Source: Streptococcus anginosus | GTDB taxonomy: Bacteria > Bacillota > Bacilli > Lactobacillales > Streptococcaceae | Direction of reading: 5' to 3' | Assembly: GCF_900636475.1 (NCBI RefSeq) | Contig: NZ_LR134283.1 | Coordinates: 744,001-808,000, forward strand | DNA: 64,000 bases | Shown: in pieces, positions 20,001 to 30,872 of the stretch | Layout of the letters: the number at the start of each line of letters is the position of its first letter | Position numbering within the stretch: position 1 is the stretch's first letter | Notes under the pieces: model-generated | The model's input: the letters and a program-made list of their open reading frames with translations, nothing else | The model's database searches: none | Told to the model about the DNA's origin: nothing | Translations under genes and position numbers: made by a program

Positions 20001-23000
20001 TAGCCATCAACAGTTGGAGAAACTACCTCTGGGAAGGTGCCAGTAGATGGTCCCCATGCCCCTGTTGTAACATCCTTCGTCACTTCATCTGTTTTCACTT
20101 CTCTAGTGAAAGTCAAGGCCGTTTTCTTCTCTGGAGCTGCTGGTGTATTGTCATCCTCGTAGAGGTAGTTGATGGTTTGGGTAACGGTTTTGGTTTCTGT
20201 AGAAGTTGACACTCTATGTTTCAAGCGAATCACCACGTTTTGGTCCACGCTGCTGTCGGTGTCAAACTGAGCTGGCAATTCATCCTTGGCAACCACTTCG
20301 TAACCTTGTGCTAAATAACCTGCGACTACGGTGTCGTATTTCGTTTTCGTAGCAGCTGGAAGAGCAGTACCAGACTCGCCTGTTGTCAATTCAACCTGAT
20401 TTTCCAGAGTCTGACCTGTTGTCTCATCTACAACTGTGTAAGTAACTTTTTGCGTTTGGATTGTGTAATATACATCCTTAACAATATTCTCTTGAGTAAC
20501 TGCTTCAGACGGTACTGTCTCGACATCCACGCTATAACCAGGAATCATTGGAGACGGAACAGCATCATAGTTTGCCTTATCCGCTTTCCAAGGTGTTGTT
20601 GAGACTTCCGTACCTGTAATCTTATCTGTCGTTACTGTACGCGTCCAAGTCGCTGTCTGCACATGGTCTGCCGGTGTTTGGTCGCCTGCCCCGTGGTAAT
20701 GAACTGTCAAGCTCACTTTCTTGGTTTCTTGGATATCAGTTGTGCCATGCTTCAAGTGAACCGTCACGTTTTGATCATGACTGCTATCAAGGTCGAACTT
20801 AGCTGGTAATTCGTCTTTTGAAACCAATTCATAGCCTTGGGCCAGATAAGCATTCACGATTGAATCATATTTTGCTCGTGCACTATCTGAAAGAGGAGTA
20901 TCAGAGTCTCCGCTAGTCAGCACTTCCTTATCTTTCAGCGTTTTATGAGCAGTATCATCAATGATGGTGTAAGTCACTTTTTGCTTATCTGCTTTATAGG
21001 TAACCGTTTCTTCAATATCTGCGCTATCTCCCGTAATCTGTTCAACGGCTGCTACAGTTGCCTTATCTGGTGTATAACCATCGACCTTTGGAGAAACTAC
21101 CTCTGAGAAGGTTCCGGTAGACGGGATCCAAGGACCCTTATAGACAATATTATTAGTCACCAGATCCTTGGTGTTAATCCGCTCAAAGTTCAAAGTCTGA
21201 ACCTTAGTAGCCGCTGCCTGCGTGTTGTCTTCATAAACATACTTGATGGTCTCTGTGACAGTCTTTGTTTCTTGAACTGAAACCACCTTATGACGTAGAT
21301 GAACTTCAAATTTTTTATAAGTAGTATCGTAAGTTACACCATTACTTGGATAATTATCTGAAACTAATTCATAATTTTTATCTGTATATTTTTTAATTGT
21401 TTCAGTTGTTCTGTAATCATCCGTTGTATTATAATCACCAGTTAATTCTTTTGTTTCAAGAGTTGCACCCGTCGTATCATCTATATAGCGAACTTGGGCT
21501 TTTTCTTGATTAGCTGTATAAACAACTGTCTTTTCGATATTTGGACTATCAGAAGTAATGTTATCAACCGCTGGAACCTCTGCTAAATCTGGAGTGTAGC
21601 CTTTGATTGCTGGTGATGTTACTGCCGCAAAACTTGTTCCATTTTCCGCTGTCCAATCACCAGTTGTAACATTTGTAACAAGGTCAGTTGTTGCTGTTCT
21701 GGTGAATTTTAAGCTGCTAGTGTGGTCTGGAGCTGCTGGTGCACCATCCTCGTATGTATAATGGATAGTTTCCTTAACCGTCTTTTCTTCTGTTACTGAA
21801 GTCTTTTTGTGTTTCAAATGAACTTCAAAGGTTTGAAGGGTTTCATTGTAAGTCACACCATTTGCTGGATAATTGTCTGAAACAAGTTCATAATTTCGAT
21901 CGGTATACGTCTTAATGGTTTCAGCTGTTCTATATGGATCCGTAGTATTATAATCTCCAGTCAGTTCTTTTGTTTCAAGAACTTTATGATTGTCATCATC
22001 ATCAATATAAGTCACCTTAGCGTTAGATTTATTAACAGTATAGACGTAATAAAAGACTTGATCAGAACTATTAAAAGCTATCGATTGATTTCCTGTTAAT
22101 TGGGTTCCTTGTATAGAAGGAATTGACTTAGGCGTAGTTACAAGTGTATAACCAGGTATATTTTGCGGTTTAGCAGTATAATTAGGTGACTGTGTATGTA
22201 ATGTTCCTCCTGGATAACCATATTGATAATTTTGTGTCGCAATTTGGTTCCCAGCTGTATCTACATACTGTACAGTTATTTTTGTTTGCCCTTGTGAGCG
22301 TGCATTAGACGGCTTAGTAGTAGCACTAATCTTTTCTGATTTAATTTCATTTTCAGTTCCATCATCATTTACACTATAACTTTTGGAATTACCAGTAATC
22401 GTATTATTAATCGAGGAATCCGCAAACATAAGTCAAGTCGAATGCCCTGTACCCTGAATAGCAGATGTTTTAGCTAAAATAGAATTTACTTTAGCATTCA
22501 CCACATCAGTCCTATCAACTTCCTGATATCGATCTCCAAACGTTCCATAATCATCTGCAGGATGAATATCATGATAAGTCGTCGCACCTTCACCAATCAT
22601 TTTACCTAAGTTAGTGGCAATAGTGTAGGTACCATCACCATTATCAATGACAACTGAAGAATTTTTTCCTGCTTTCTTTAATGCCTTTAAAATATCTGCA
22701 TCTGTTGATTTAGGTGGAAGAGTAATTAACTTATTTTCATTTTCGTTAGTAATTGCTATAGATGTAGATGTATCATTCTTAACAAGGTATTTACCATCTT
22801 CACTAATGGCTAAAGTACTAGTGATGCGATGAGGCTCTGGCTTTATTTTAATAATCTTTGAACCATTTTCTAGTTTTATGCGATGAATAGTGATGATATC
22901 TCCCTTGGGAATATTTGTATTTCCTGGTGTTTGACCATCACTAGATAGCATGTTGTTATAATAGTTTGCATCACCAGTTGAAGTACCTATTTTGATTGAA

Positions 23001-24064
23001 TTTGCCGCATCACTACTAGCACCGTTGTACACAGCAAAATTTCCCTCAGATTTAGGAAATGTTCTCTGTACAGGTTTAAAAGTAAAAGTTGATCCGTTAA
23101 TGTTCAATACAATATTATTTTTACTTTTTTGAGCTGTAAATTTGGCACCATTTGCAGCACTAAAATTAACATTAACCGTTTTTTCTTGCCCATTTGAAAG
23201 TGATGCAAATTCACTATTCAATGTAATCTCATACGCAAGATTGTCCTTTTTAGAAAAATCAAATTTGATAGTTCCAACACCAGGAATCGTTTCTGCTGTC
23301 CCAGAGCCAAGATTTGCATAATAAGCAGCATAAGCGTTATTTTCCAATTTGACTGGAATCCGAATCTTATCTCCAGCTTTCAGCGTTCCATCCTGCTTAA
23401 TTTTAAAAGTCATTTGAACCTTTTCGAAAGAAACTTCTTGAGCAGGTAGGGTTTTCGTATCTCCCGCATTCATAACTGTTCCGTCTTTCGTCGTAACCGT
23501 TACTGAAAAGTTTGAAATATGAGAAGAAGATTCTGCGACACTTCTACGGGTACGTGCTGCTCGTGTTTTAGGTATTGTGCTTTCAACAATTGTTTCGTCA
23601 GACTTTGGCGCTGTGTTTTCAGGAGTTGTTCCCTCAATATTTGGAGTTTTAGCTGATTTTGAAGATTCTCCATTTGTTAACAAACCACCATCGCTTGACA
23701 TTGATGAATTCTCTGACGGTGCACTTTCTGCACTAGAATTTTGAAATTCTGAGGCAGTCTGAGTACTACCCACACTTGTATTTTCTACTCTTGGAAAACT
23801 ACTAGCTGAAGAAGCTTCTGCTACCGTTGATGATGTAGTAGTAGATACTTTTTCTGTCTTTGCATCCTCTGTGGGAGCAGAGACATTTGTAACTTGACCG
23901 CTAGTACTGTTTTGCTCTTCAGCATAAGTCGTTTGACTTCCTCCTACAATTCCATAAAGAGCTAGAGTAGCAATAGCAATGGAAACCAGACCGACATTCT
24001 TCTTCCGCAAAGAGAATTTATCTCGTTTCCCATTATAAAGTTTAAAACTTTTCACCTTGTGCAT
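17036..24064 (-). pseudogene. YSIRK/LPXTG cell-wall adhesin with MucBP-like repeats, interrupted by one TGA
   Basis: One gene of about 2,340 codons. N-terminus: signal peptide with a YSIRK-like stretch (KFSLRKKNVGLVS), a Ser/Thr-rich region, then a globular adhesin domain. Middle: nine pairs of alternating repeats, one type KVTYTVIDDTT...HLKH, the other TVTETIHYVYED...GYTPDK. C-terminus: Pro/Thr-rich wall-spanning segment, LPSTGD sortase motif, hydrophobic anchor and RRKKED tail. Such proteins bind mucin or salivary ligands. A TGA at 22433-22435 lies in frame, with the reading frame intact on both sides (...GTGHST, stop, LMFADSS). Read literally it yields a secreted 540-residue fragment without anchor, and a 1,797-residue ORF without signal peptide. 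The start could be the ATG at 24064 or, better spaced from AAAGGA, a GTG at 24055. Confidence 0.85.
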
Positions 24065-24168
24065 TCCTTTCGTTGTGAAATATTCATACAATTTTTTATT
24101 ATGGATTGGTAACAGACTATATAAAACTGTTATCAATCCTTAAAAAATTGAATAAACCTACATATTAT

Positions 24169-24197
24169 ATTATACTTTGCTGTTCCGAATAATTCAA
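24169..24197 (-). promoter_or_regulatory. Promoter of the adhesin gene
   Basis: On the minus strand, TTGAAT (24192-24197) and TATAAT (24169-24174) with a 17-base spacer, about 105 bases upstream of the start codon. Confidence 0.75.
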
Positions 24198-24241
24198 CTA
24201 ATATTATTATAAAATACATATAAAAAATGTAGTCAAAACAA

Positions 24242-24270
24242 AGATAGCCGCAAAAAAATTACAGCTATCT
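24242..24270 (-). terminator. Hairpin between rpmA and the adhesin gene
   Basis: AGATAGC and GCTATCT arms with a 15-base loop, followed on the minus strand by TTTGTTTTG. It is probably a second terminator for the rplU operon. Confidence 0.6.
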
Positions 24271-24339
24271 TAGAATATAGATAATTTATAATTATTTTAT
24301 GTATACTTTCTCTTCTTTTCAGATTACCAGCTTCAAAAG

Positions 24340-24372
24340 AAAGGCCCACACCATTTAGAGGCACGGGTCTTT
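24340..24372 (-). terminator. Terminator of the rplU-prp-rpmA operon
   Basis: AAAGACCC and GGGCCTTT arms directly after the rpmA stop codon, then CTTTT on the minus strand. Confidence 0.7.
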
Positions 24373-24378
24373 AAATTC

Positions 24379-24672
24379 TTATTTCGCAATTGGGTAAACA
24401 GAAACTTGTTTTTTATCGCGACCTTTGCGTTCAAAGCGTACAACGCCTTCAACTTTTGCAAACAAAGTGTCATCTCCACCGCGTCCAACGTTGACACCTG
24501 GATAGATGTGAGTACCGCGTTGACGGTAAAGAATAGATCCACCAGTTACAGTTTGTCCGTCAGCTGCTTTAGCTCCAAGACGTTTTGCTTGTGAATCACG
24601 TCCGTTAGATGTAGAACCTCCACCTTTTTTATGAGCGAAAAGTTGCAGGTTCGCAAGATTCATTTTCAACAT
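24379..24672 (-). CDS. rpmA: 50S ribosomal protein L27 with cleavable N-terminal extension
   Basis: 97 residues. It begins [12 protein letters not shown], the Firmicute-type extension, which must be cut before AHKKGGGS to expose the mature N-terminus that reaches the peptidyl-transferase centre. The cutting enzyme Prp is encoded by the next gene upstream. The remaining sequence ([26 protein letters not shown]) is typical L27. The ATG follows GGAGG by nine bases. Confidence 0.97.
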   Translation of the reverse strand: MLKMNLANLQLFAHKKGGGSTSNGRDSQAKRLGAKAADGQTVTGGSILYRQRGTHIYPGVNVGRGGDDTLFAKVEGVVRFERKGRDKKQVSVYPIAK

Positions 24673-24689
24673 AATGTTTTTCCTCCGTG

Positions 24690-25043
<354 letters not shown>

Positions 25044-25050
25044 TTAAAAA

Positions 25051-25365
25051 TTAAGCGTTGATTGCATTGATGACAACCTTAGTATATGGTTGTCGGTGAC
25101 CTTGTTTACGATGGCTACCTTTTTTAGGTTTGTACTTGTAAGTAACAACTTTCTTTTGTTTTCCTTGCTTTTCAACAGTTCCAACAACAGTAGCTCCAGA
25201 AACAAGCGGAGTTCCGACAACAGTGTTTTCACCACCAACAAGAACAACTTCGTCAAATGTTACATCTTGACCAGCTTCAACGTCCAATTTTTCAACGTAA
25301 ACTGCTTGACCAACTTCAACTTTAACTTGTTTGCCGCCAGTTTTAATGATTGCGTATGTGCTCAT
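25051..25365 (-). CDS. rplU: 50S ribosomal protein L21
   Basis: 104 residues from the ATG at 25365, which begins [20 protein letters not shown] and follows GGAGGTGCATA. The C-terminal [19 protein letters not shown] is the rRNA-binding tail. The open frame runs 33 codons further upstream through the leader RNA, but that part is not a plausible protein. First gene of the L21-Prp-L27 operon. Confidence 0.97.
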   Translation of the reverse strand: MSTYAIIKTGGKQVKVEVGQAVYVEKLDVEAGQDVTFDEVVLVGGENTVVGTPLVSGATVVGTVEKQGKQKKVVTYKYKPKKGSHRKQGHRQPYTKVVINAINA

Positions 25366-25374
25366 TATGCACCT

Positions 25375-25480
25375 CCTATGAATTTTACGGGTTTCCCCTA
25401 ATTTTGTGAAGACTCGCCTAGCATCGTGGGACGAACCACTTAGACGATGTTCGAGCGGTTGCACAGGCTGTGCATAGTCA
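25375..25480 (-). ncRNA. Putative L21 leader (ribosomal protein autoregulatory RNA)
   Basis: The roughly 115-base 5' untranslated region between the promoter and rplU contains paired segments (TGCACAGCCTGTGCA hairpin; CGAACATCGTCTAAGTGGTTCG region). Firmicute rplU transcripts usually carry the L21 leader, so position and structure fit, but I could not score it against the covariance model. Confidence 0.55.
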
Positions 25481-25488
25481 ACTCTCTA

Positions 25489-25517
25489 AGTATAGCATTT
25501 CTGATAGCCTTTGGCAA
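25489..25517 (-). promoter_or_regulatory. Promoter of rplU-prp-rpmA
   Basis: TTGCCA (25512-25517) and TATACT (25489-25494) on the minus strand with a 17-base spacer. Confidence 0.8.
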
Positions 25518-25605
25518 GTATTTTTTATCAAAAGACTAACTCAGTAGCTTTTAGTAATTTTTAATAATTTCCCAGAATAACTTCCAATCTCAAAATCCGT
25601 TCTTA

Positions 25606-26820
25606 TTACAACAAGCCCTCAATCATCTCATCCACTTCGTCTGTTTCTGCTTCTGGTGTGATTTCAGTAATGATGATACCAGCAACAGCACGTTCCACTA
25701 ATTTTTCCACATTCATACGTGCTTCGTATTGCTCTGCATTTTTTATCTTTGGATTGGTTTTCGGACGATCTGGGGCAAAAATGGTACAGCAATCTTCAAA
25801 GGGCTGAATTGAGATATTAAAGGTATCAATCTTTTCAGCAATGTCAATGATTTCCAGCTTATCCATGGTCACAACTGGGCGAATAATGGGAGTGTTAGTG
25901 ACAGCATTAATCGCTTGCATGCTTTCTAGCGTTTGGCTGGCAACTTGACCAAGGCTTTCTCCGTTGATGATAACGAGCCCACCGCGTTCTTCACGAATGC
26001 GATCCGTGATCCGCATCATAAAACGACGAGTTAAGGTCATCAGATAAGCTTCTGGTGCTTTCGCTTTGATTTCTTCTTGAATTTCCGTAAATGGCACTTC
26101 AATAAATTGAATATTGCCACCAAATTTGGTTAATTTGCGCGTCAAATCTTGCGCCTTTTTGAGAGCACCGGGACTTGTATAAGGGGGGCTAGCAAAATGC
26201 ACCGCTTCAATATCCACCCCGCGTTTTAGAGCTAGATAGCCTGCAACGGGTGAATCAATCCCACCTGACAACATCAGCACGCCTTTTCCAGATGTTCCGA
26301 CAGGAAGACCACCTGCTCCACGAATCGTTTCATAGGACAGATAGGCTGCTTCTTCGCGGATTTCTACTTGCAGTGTAATATCTGGCGCTTTCATCTTGAC
26401 TTGAACATGTGGAATCGCATCAAAGACTGCATTTCCCAAGGTCTGGTTCAATTCACGACTATCCAATTCAAAATTGTGGTCACTGCGTTTGCTGGCAATC
26501 TTGAAAGTCATCCCCTCTTTATAAATTTCTTTCATAATTGTCTGCACCGCTTCAACCAAAGCAGGAACTGATTTTTCAATCTTATAAGACGGAGAGAAAT
26601 TTTGAATCCCAAAAATTTGTTTAAGCGATTCTGCAACAGGTTGATAGTCCGTTCCGTGAAGATAGACATGTGCACGATCTCGGTCTGCTTTCACATGCAC
26701 ATCTGGGTGAACAGAGAGGACTGCTTGCATATTGCGTTTCAATTTGTTAATAAAACGCATGCGATTTTTTCCTTTGGTTGAAAGCTCGCCGTAACGAACC
26801 ATAATTTCTGAATATTGCAT
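25606..26820 (-). CDS. thiI: tRNA 4-thiouridine synthase
   Basis: 404 residues: an N-terminal ferredoxin-like and THUMP RNA-binding region, then a PP-loop ATPase with [11 protein letters not shown] (185-195). It adenylates U8 of tRNA for thiolation. As in B. subtilis, the C-terminal rhodanese domain of E. coli ThiI is absent, so sulfur must come straight from a dedicated cysteine desulfurase, which is the gene three bases upstream. The CCTIF cysteines near the C-terminus may matter for transfer. Confidence 0.95.
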   Translation of the reverse strand: MQYSEIMVRYGELSTKGKNRMRFINKLKRNMQAVLSVHPDVHVKADRDRAHVYLHGTDYQPVAESLKQIFGIQNFSPSYKIEKSVPALVEAVQTIMKEIYKEGMTFKIASKRSDHNFELDSRELNQTLGNAVFDAIPHVQVKMKAPDITLQVEIREEAAYLSYETIRGAGGLPVGTSGKGVLMLSGGIDSPVAGYLALKRGVDIEAVHFASPPYTSPGALKKAQDLTRKLTKFGGNIQFIEVPFTEIQEEIKAKAPEAYLMTLTRRFMMRITDRIREERGGLVIINGESLGQVASQTLESMQAINAVTNTPIIRPVVTMDKLEIIDIAEKIDTFNISIQPFEDCCTIFAPDRPKTNPKIKNAEQYEARMNVEKLVERAVAGIIITEITPEAETDEVDEMIEGLL

Positions 26821-26823
26821 TGT

Positions 26824-27966
26824 TTACCTTACTTTTCTAGTTTTTTCATAAATGAGTTTAAACGTTGTCAGGAATTGCTCAATCTGACTCATATCATTAT
26901 CGACATCCAGACTAATTCGCACAGCCGTTTGAGCCAGGGATTTTTCAACACCCATGGCTATCAAAGTTCCAGCTGGTTTGCCAGCTTTAGAGGAACAAGC
27001 ACTCGTAGTAGATATATAAATGTCATACTCTTCAAAAGCATGAACCACTACTTCACCTCGTACGCCTTTAATCCCAAAAGTCAGGATATGGGGCGCAAAC
27101 TCTTCTATTCCTGAAAAAATCGTCACATCAGGATACTTAGCTAGCTCTTCTAAGATAACCTCTTTCATCTTGGTCGTTCGTGTGATGAAGACTTCCAAAT
27201 TTTCCATAGACATGCGCAAGGCTTTTGCAGTTGCTGCAATACCCGCCAAATTTTCAGTCGTAGAACGCTTGTCTGATTCTTGACCACCACCATTCAACAG
27301 CGGACTGATTTTCTTACCAGACTTGATATAGACAAAACCAACACCCCGTAAGCCATGAAATTTATGACTGGAAAATGTTGCAAAGTCTACGCGATCAGTT
27401 AAATAATTTTCCGTTGGAATCTTGGCCATGGCTTGAACCGCATCCACATGAAAAGAAATAGTTGGCTTGTCCGCTAAAAGTTCTGAAATAGCTGCAATTG
27501 GTTGAACAGAGCCGATTTCATTGTTGACCGCCATAACTGAAATTAAAGTCGTATCCGATCGGATAAGGGTAGCTAATTTTTCAACATCTACAAAACCTTT
27601 TTTATCAACAGACGCAAAATCCACTTCAAAACCTTGCTGCGTCAGCCAGAGAGCGGATTCTTTCACTGCTGGATGCTCAATAGCAGACACAATGATATGC
27701 TTGCCATAACGCGCTTTTTCAAAAGCCACACCCTTGATAACCCAATTATCGCCTTCCGTCCCTCCAGACGTAAAGAAAATCTCTTGAGAGGATTTACCGA
27801 GAAGCTCCGCAATTTGCCTGCGAGATGCATCTAACAAGCGGGTCGCCTGATTGCCCAAACTGTGGAGACTAGAAGGATTTCCCCAAATTTTAGAAGCAAC
27901 TTCTGTATAGGTAGCCAAAGCCTCTGGGTAAGGCTTGGTTGTTGCTGAATTGTCTAAATAAATCAT
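26824..27966 (-). CDS. Cysteine desulfurase (NifS/IscS-like), partner of ThiI
   Basis: 380 residues from the ATG at 27966, behind GGAGAGG; the open frame upstream runs through the intergenic terminator and is not used. It is a PLP enzyme that takes sulfur from cysteine. The PLP lysine is K202 in SSHKFHG, the substrate cysteine C324 in TSACSSK, and EHPAV and HVDAVQA are further PLP contacts. The tight spacing to thiI suggests it is the NifZ-type sulfur donor for tRNA 4-thiouridine rather than the general iron-sulfur SufS. Confidence 0.92.
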   Translation of the reverse strand: MIYLDNSATTKPYPEALATYTEVASKIWGNPSSLHSLGNQATRLLDASRRQIAELLGKSSQEIFFTSGGTEGDNWVIKGVAFEKARYGKHIIVSAIEHPAVKESALWLTQQGFEVDFASVDKKGFVDVEKLATLIRSDTTLISVMAVNNEIGSVQPIAAISELLADKPTISFHVDAVQAMAKIPTENYLTDRVDFATFSSHKFHGLRGVGFVYIKSGKKISPLLNGGGQESDKRSTTENLAGIAATAKALRMSMENLEVFITRTTKMKEVILEELAKYPDVTIFSGIEEFAPHILTFGIKGVRGEVVVHAFEEYDIYISTTSACSSKAGKPAGTLIAMGVEKSLAQTAVRISLDVDNDMSQIEQFLTTFKLIYEKTRKVR

Positions 27967-28035
27967 CTTAAACCTCTCCATTTCAATACTCCTATTGTAA
28001 CACGAAAAAGAAATGGGGACAACAGCAAAACTTGA

Positions 28036-28071
28036 AATGAAAAGGCCCTCCAAGTTTTGGCTTGGAGAGCC
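28036..28071 (-). terminator. Terminator of fbp
   Basis: An 11-bp stem, GGCCCTCCAAG (28044-28054) against CTTGGAGAGCC (28061-28071) with one mismatch, followed on the minus strand by TTTTCATTT. Confidence 0.85.
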
Positions 28072-28078
28072 GTAAAGG

Positions 28079-29998
28079 TTAATCATAAAATTCATGCAAG
28101 AGAGCAGATAGTTCCTGTTGTTGTTCGATGAGACTTTGTCCGATTGTCGTTGATTTTATCAAAGTTCGCTCACGGACATGTTCAATCACTCTCTTCAATG
28201 ATGAGAGATCTACAGCCTTCTCAATCATTTTTTGCACATTTTGAAAAGGTTGGTGTGTGACAATTTGAAAACCATATGAATTATTGAGCAAGGAATAACC
28301 AGCAATTCCCGTTTTCTTTTGGTAGGCTTCACACAACCCACCGTCAATGACAAATAGCATGCCTTCTCCTCGGATTGGAGATTCGCCTTTCAATGTTTTT
28401 ACAGGTGTATGCCCATTTACAATCCTAGAATCTTCAGAAAAGAGCCCGAATTCTTCCAAAATCAACTTGCAAATCTTAGCAGAATTCCGATAGGAGAAAT
28501 AGGGATTTTCCTTTTCAACGTGCGTTTCCTTATCCTCAATAAAATAACGCTCTAAGGTGGTCATCTTGTCCTTGCCAAACAAGGGAGATAGTTTTCCATT
28601 CCAACAGTACCAGATAAGATCCGTTGAGAAATCGTCTTGAATCTCTGGATTTTTAGAACTTTCTCGAATGTGATATTCAAAAAAGTCGAGCAATTCTTTG
28701 CCAGTATAGCGAATTTCATTGATTTGCAAAGGTTGAAAATCGCCAGATTCTTCCAAAGGAATGCAACCATGAAAAAGGAGATGGTTGTTATAAATCTTAT
28801 ACATGGAACCCTTGTTCATCAAAAAAGAAATGTGGTTCTTGAGCTGAATAGAATGCTGGAATGAATCCAGCAAAGTAACAACCACTTCTTCTTCCTCGGC
28901 TGTTAGCTGATCTGGCTGTTGAGGATTGATTGTTTGAAAGCAAGTATTAGCTAAAAAATGCTTCTTTTCTTCAACTAGAATACTCTCTTCCCAGTAATCA
29001 ATCTTATCAAGAGTAAGATGTTGAGCCATATCAAACTCCGGTCGCCTTTTAATCAGTTGATTTTCCAATTTAAACTGAATGATTGCTAGTGCTTGGTGAA
29101 CCTTTTCCAGCTGGAGGATTTCTTTAGGAGAATAGCTATCGCTTCTTTTTCCTAATTTTGGTTTGAACTTTGCATTTTCAGAATAAGTCTTTTCGGCAAA
29201 AAGAACGAGCGGTCTTAGATTGAGACCATAAGCTCTCTCAATATCGTAAAGATAGCCATATCTAGCAGCTATTCGCAAGAGAATAAGCAAGCATTCTTTT
29301 GATCCGAAGAAAGCCCCCATCCAGATAATATCGTGATTGCCCCACTGAATATCAACAGAATGATAAGCCATGATTTCATTCATTACTTTATCTGCGGCTG
29401 CCCCTCGGTCAAAAATATCGCCGACTATATGAAGATGATCAATGATTAACTGCCGAATTACTTTTGCTAATGCCGAAATAAACTGACTTGCCTCGCCTAG
29501 ATCAATCAAATAGTTCTGAATCGTTTCAAAATAAATATTACTATCCGGCAGATTGCGATCTGTATAGAGCAATTCTTCAATCACATAAGCATATTGTGGC
29601 GGCAAGGCTTTCCTTACTTTAGAGCGTGTGTATTTGGCTGCTACAAAAGCTAGCAAAGTCAACAAGTTTTGAATAATTTCTCCATACCATCTTTTATCTT
29701 TCAAAGGATAAAGAAAATCATCGCTCAAAACTTCCTGAGGGTAAGCAATCATCAAGGTCAGCTTGTCTTTTTCCGCTTTTGATAAATCCTCTCCAAAGCA
29801 GTCATTGATTTTTTCATTCAGATTCCCCGCACAGGTTCTTAAGATGTAGTCAAAAGCCTCAAACTCACCGTGAATATCGCTAAGATACAATTCTGTCCCT
29901 TTTGGCAAATTTAAAATAGCTTCCAGATTGATTAACTCTGTAATGACCTTTTGCTTGGAATCAAACTCTTTTAATAAAATTCGTTTGTATTGCTCCAT
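28079..29998 (-). CDS. fbp: Fructose-1,6-bisphosphatase, class III
   Basis: 639 residues, the large Firmicute class III enzyme of the metallophosphoesterase fold. Metal-binding motifs: LSDIHGEF near 39, VGDIFDRG, WGNHDIIWMG and NGHTPVK. It turns fructose-1,6-bisphosphate into fructose-6-phosphate, the irreversible upper step of gluconeogenesis. Many streptococci lack a gluconeogenic route; here the gene sits 40 bases from the pyruvate phosphate dikinase regulator, making a cluster. Confidence 0.96.
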   Translation of the reverse strand: MEQYKRILLKEFDSKQKVITELINLEAILNLPKGTELYLSDIHGEFEAFDYILRTCAGNLNEKINDCFGEDLSKAEKDKLTLMIAYPQEVLSDDFLYPLKDKRWYGEIIQNLLTLLAFVAAKYTRSKVRKALPPQYAYVIEELLYTDRNLPDSNIYFETIQNYLIDLGEASQFISALAKVIRQLIIDHLHIVGDIFDRGAAADKVMNEIMAYHSVDIQWGNHDIIWMGAFFGSKECLLILLRIAARYGYLYDIERAYGLNLRPLVLFAEKTYSENAKFKPKLGKRSDSYSPKEILQLEKVHQALAIIQFKLENQLIKRRPEFDMAQHLTLDKIDYWEESILVEEKKHFLANTCFQTINPQQPDQLTAEEEEVVVTLLDSFQHSIQLKNHISFLMNKGSMYKIYNNHLLFHGCIPLEESGDFQPLQINEIRYTGKELLDFFEYHIRESSKNPEIQDDFSTDLIWYCWNGKLSPLFGKDKMTTLERYFIEDKETHVEKENPYFSYRNSAKICKLILEEFGLFSEDSRIVNGHTPVKTLKGESPIRGEGMLFVIDGGLCEAYQKKTGIAGYSLLNNSYGFQIVTHQPFQNVQKMIEKAVDLSSLKRVIEHVRERTLIKSTTIGQSLIEQQQELSALLHEFYD

Positions 29999-30040
29999 TC
30001 GTTCACCTCGTTTAAATACAGCACCTTAGGGCTTTAATTC

Positions 30041-30859
30041 TTATTTTGAAGCTAGAGATTTTAAATGTTCTTCAATGATGCAAGCCGTTTCTTCAATAGA
30101 TTTATCTGTCATATTGATAACATGTGCTTGATATTTTTGAAATACTTTTTTAGAATAATCCAATTCTTCATAAATTTTTTCTACATCTGTATAGCTTGTA
30201 GCTTGTGTCAAACCGAGCGCATCCAAACGGTTACTTCTTACTTTGACCAATTTATCCGGTTCACAAACCAGCCCAATCATTCTTCTTCTATCTACTTTAT
30301 CCAAGATTTGCGGTAGCGGAACCTCTGGAATCAAGGGAAGATTGGACACTTTGTAACCTTTATTAGCTAAATAGATACTGAGCGGAGTCTTGGAAGTCCT
30401 AGAAACTCCTAGAATCACAAGGTCTGACTCCAAAAATCCTTGCGGATTCTTGCCGTCGTCATATTTAACAGCAAATTCAATAGCAGAGATTTTATTGAAA
30501 TATTCCGTGTCCAAACGGTGCAGGACTCCCGGAACTTCAATCGGTTGAGTACCTGTTTTTTCCTTGATAATCTCAAAAAACGGATTCATCAAATCCAAAT
30601 AAGATAAATGATTGACCCTGCTAAATTCTCTAGCTGTTGCAGCTAAATGGCTATCTACCAACGTGCTGATAACAACTGCGTCATCTTTGATAGCATCCTG
30701 CAAAATATCCAACAATTCAGATTCTTTATTGATAAAAGGAAACCGATAGCTATTATTAAAAATCAAATCTGGGTATTGAGCCATAACGGCTGACAGTAAT
30801 TTTTGGGATGTTCCTCCCAAAGAATCAGAAATGGCGTAAATGGTAATCTCTTGTTTCAT
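30041..30859 (-). CDS. ppsR: Pyruvate, phosphate dikinase regulatory protein (kinase/phosphorylase)
   Basis: 272 residues (DUF299). It inactivates PpdK by ADP-dependent phosphorylation of a threonine beside the catalytic His, and reverses this by phosphorolysis. The P-loop GVSRTSKTP (151-159) and the N-terminal YAISDSLGGTSQ are typical. It is cotranscribed with the CcpN-like regulator (13-base gap) and divergent from its substrate gene ppdK. Confidence 0.93.
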   Translation of the reverse strand: MKQEITIYAISDSLGGTSQKLLSAVMAQYPDLIFNNSYRFPFINKESELLDILQDAIKDDAVVISTLVDSHLAATAREFSRVNHLSYLDLMNPFFEIIKEKTGTQPIEVPGVLHRLDTEYFNKISAIEFAVKYDDGKNPQGFLESDLVILGVSRTSKTPLSIYLANKGYKVSNLPLIPEVPLPQILDKVDRRRMIGLVCEPDKLVKVRSNRLDALGLTQATSYTDVEKIYEELDYSKKVFQKYQAHVINMTDKSIEETACIIEEHLKSLASK

Positions 30860-30872
30860 GAAAACTCCTTTT

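Noticed and set aside
17300..20209. Several plus-strand ORFs of 80-140 codons opposite the adhesin
   Set aside because: They are antisense shadows of a repetitive coding region, have no ribosome sites, and repeat with the adhesin modules.
24333..24542. A 69-codon minus-strand ORF overlapping rpmA
   Set aside because: It is in another frame of the clear L27 gene.
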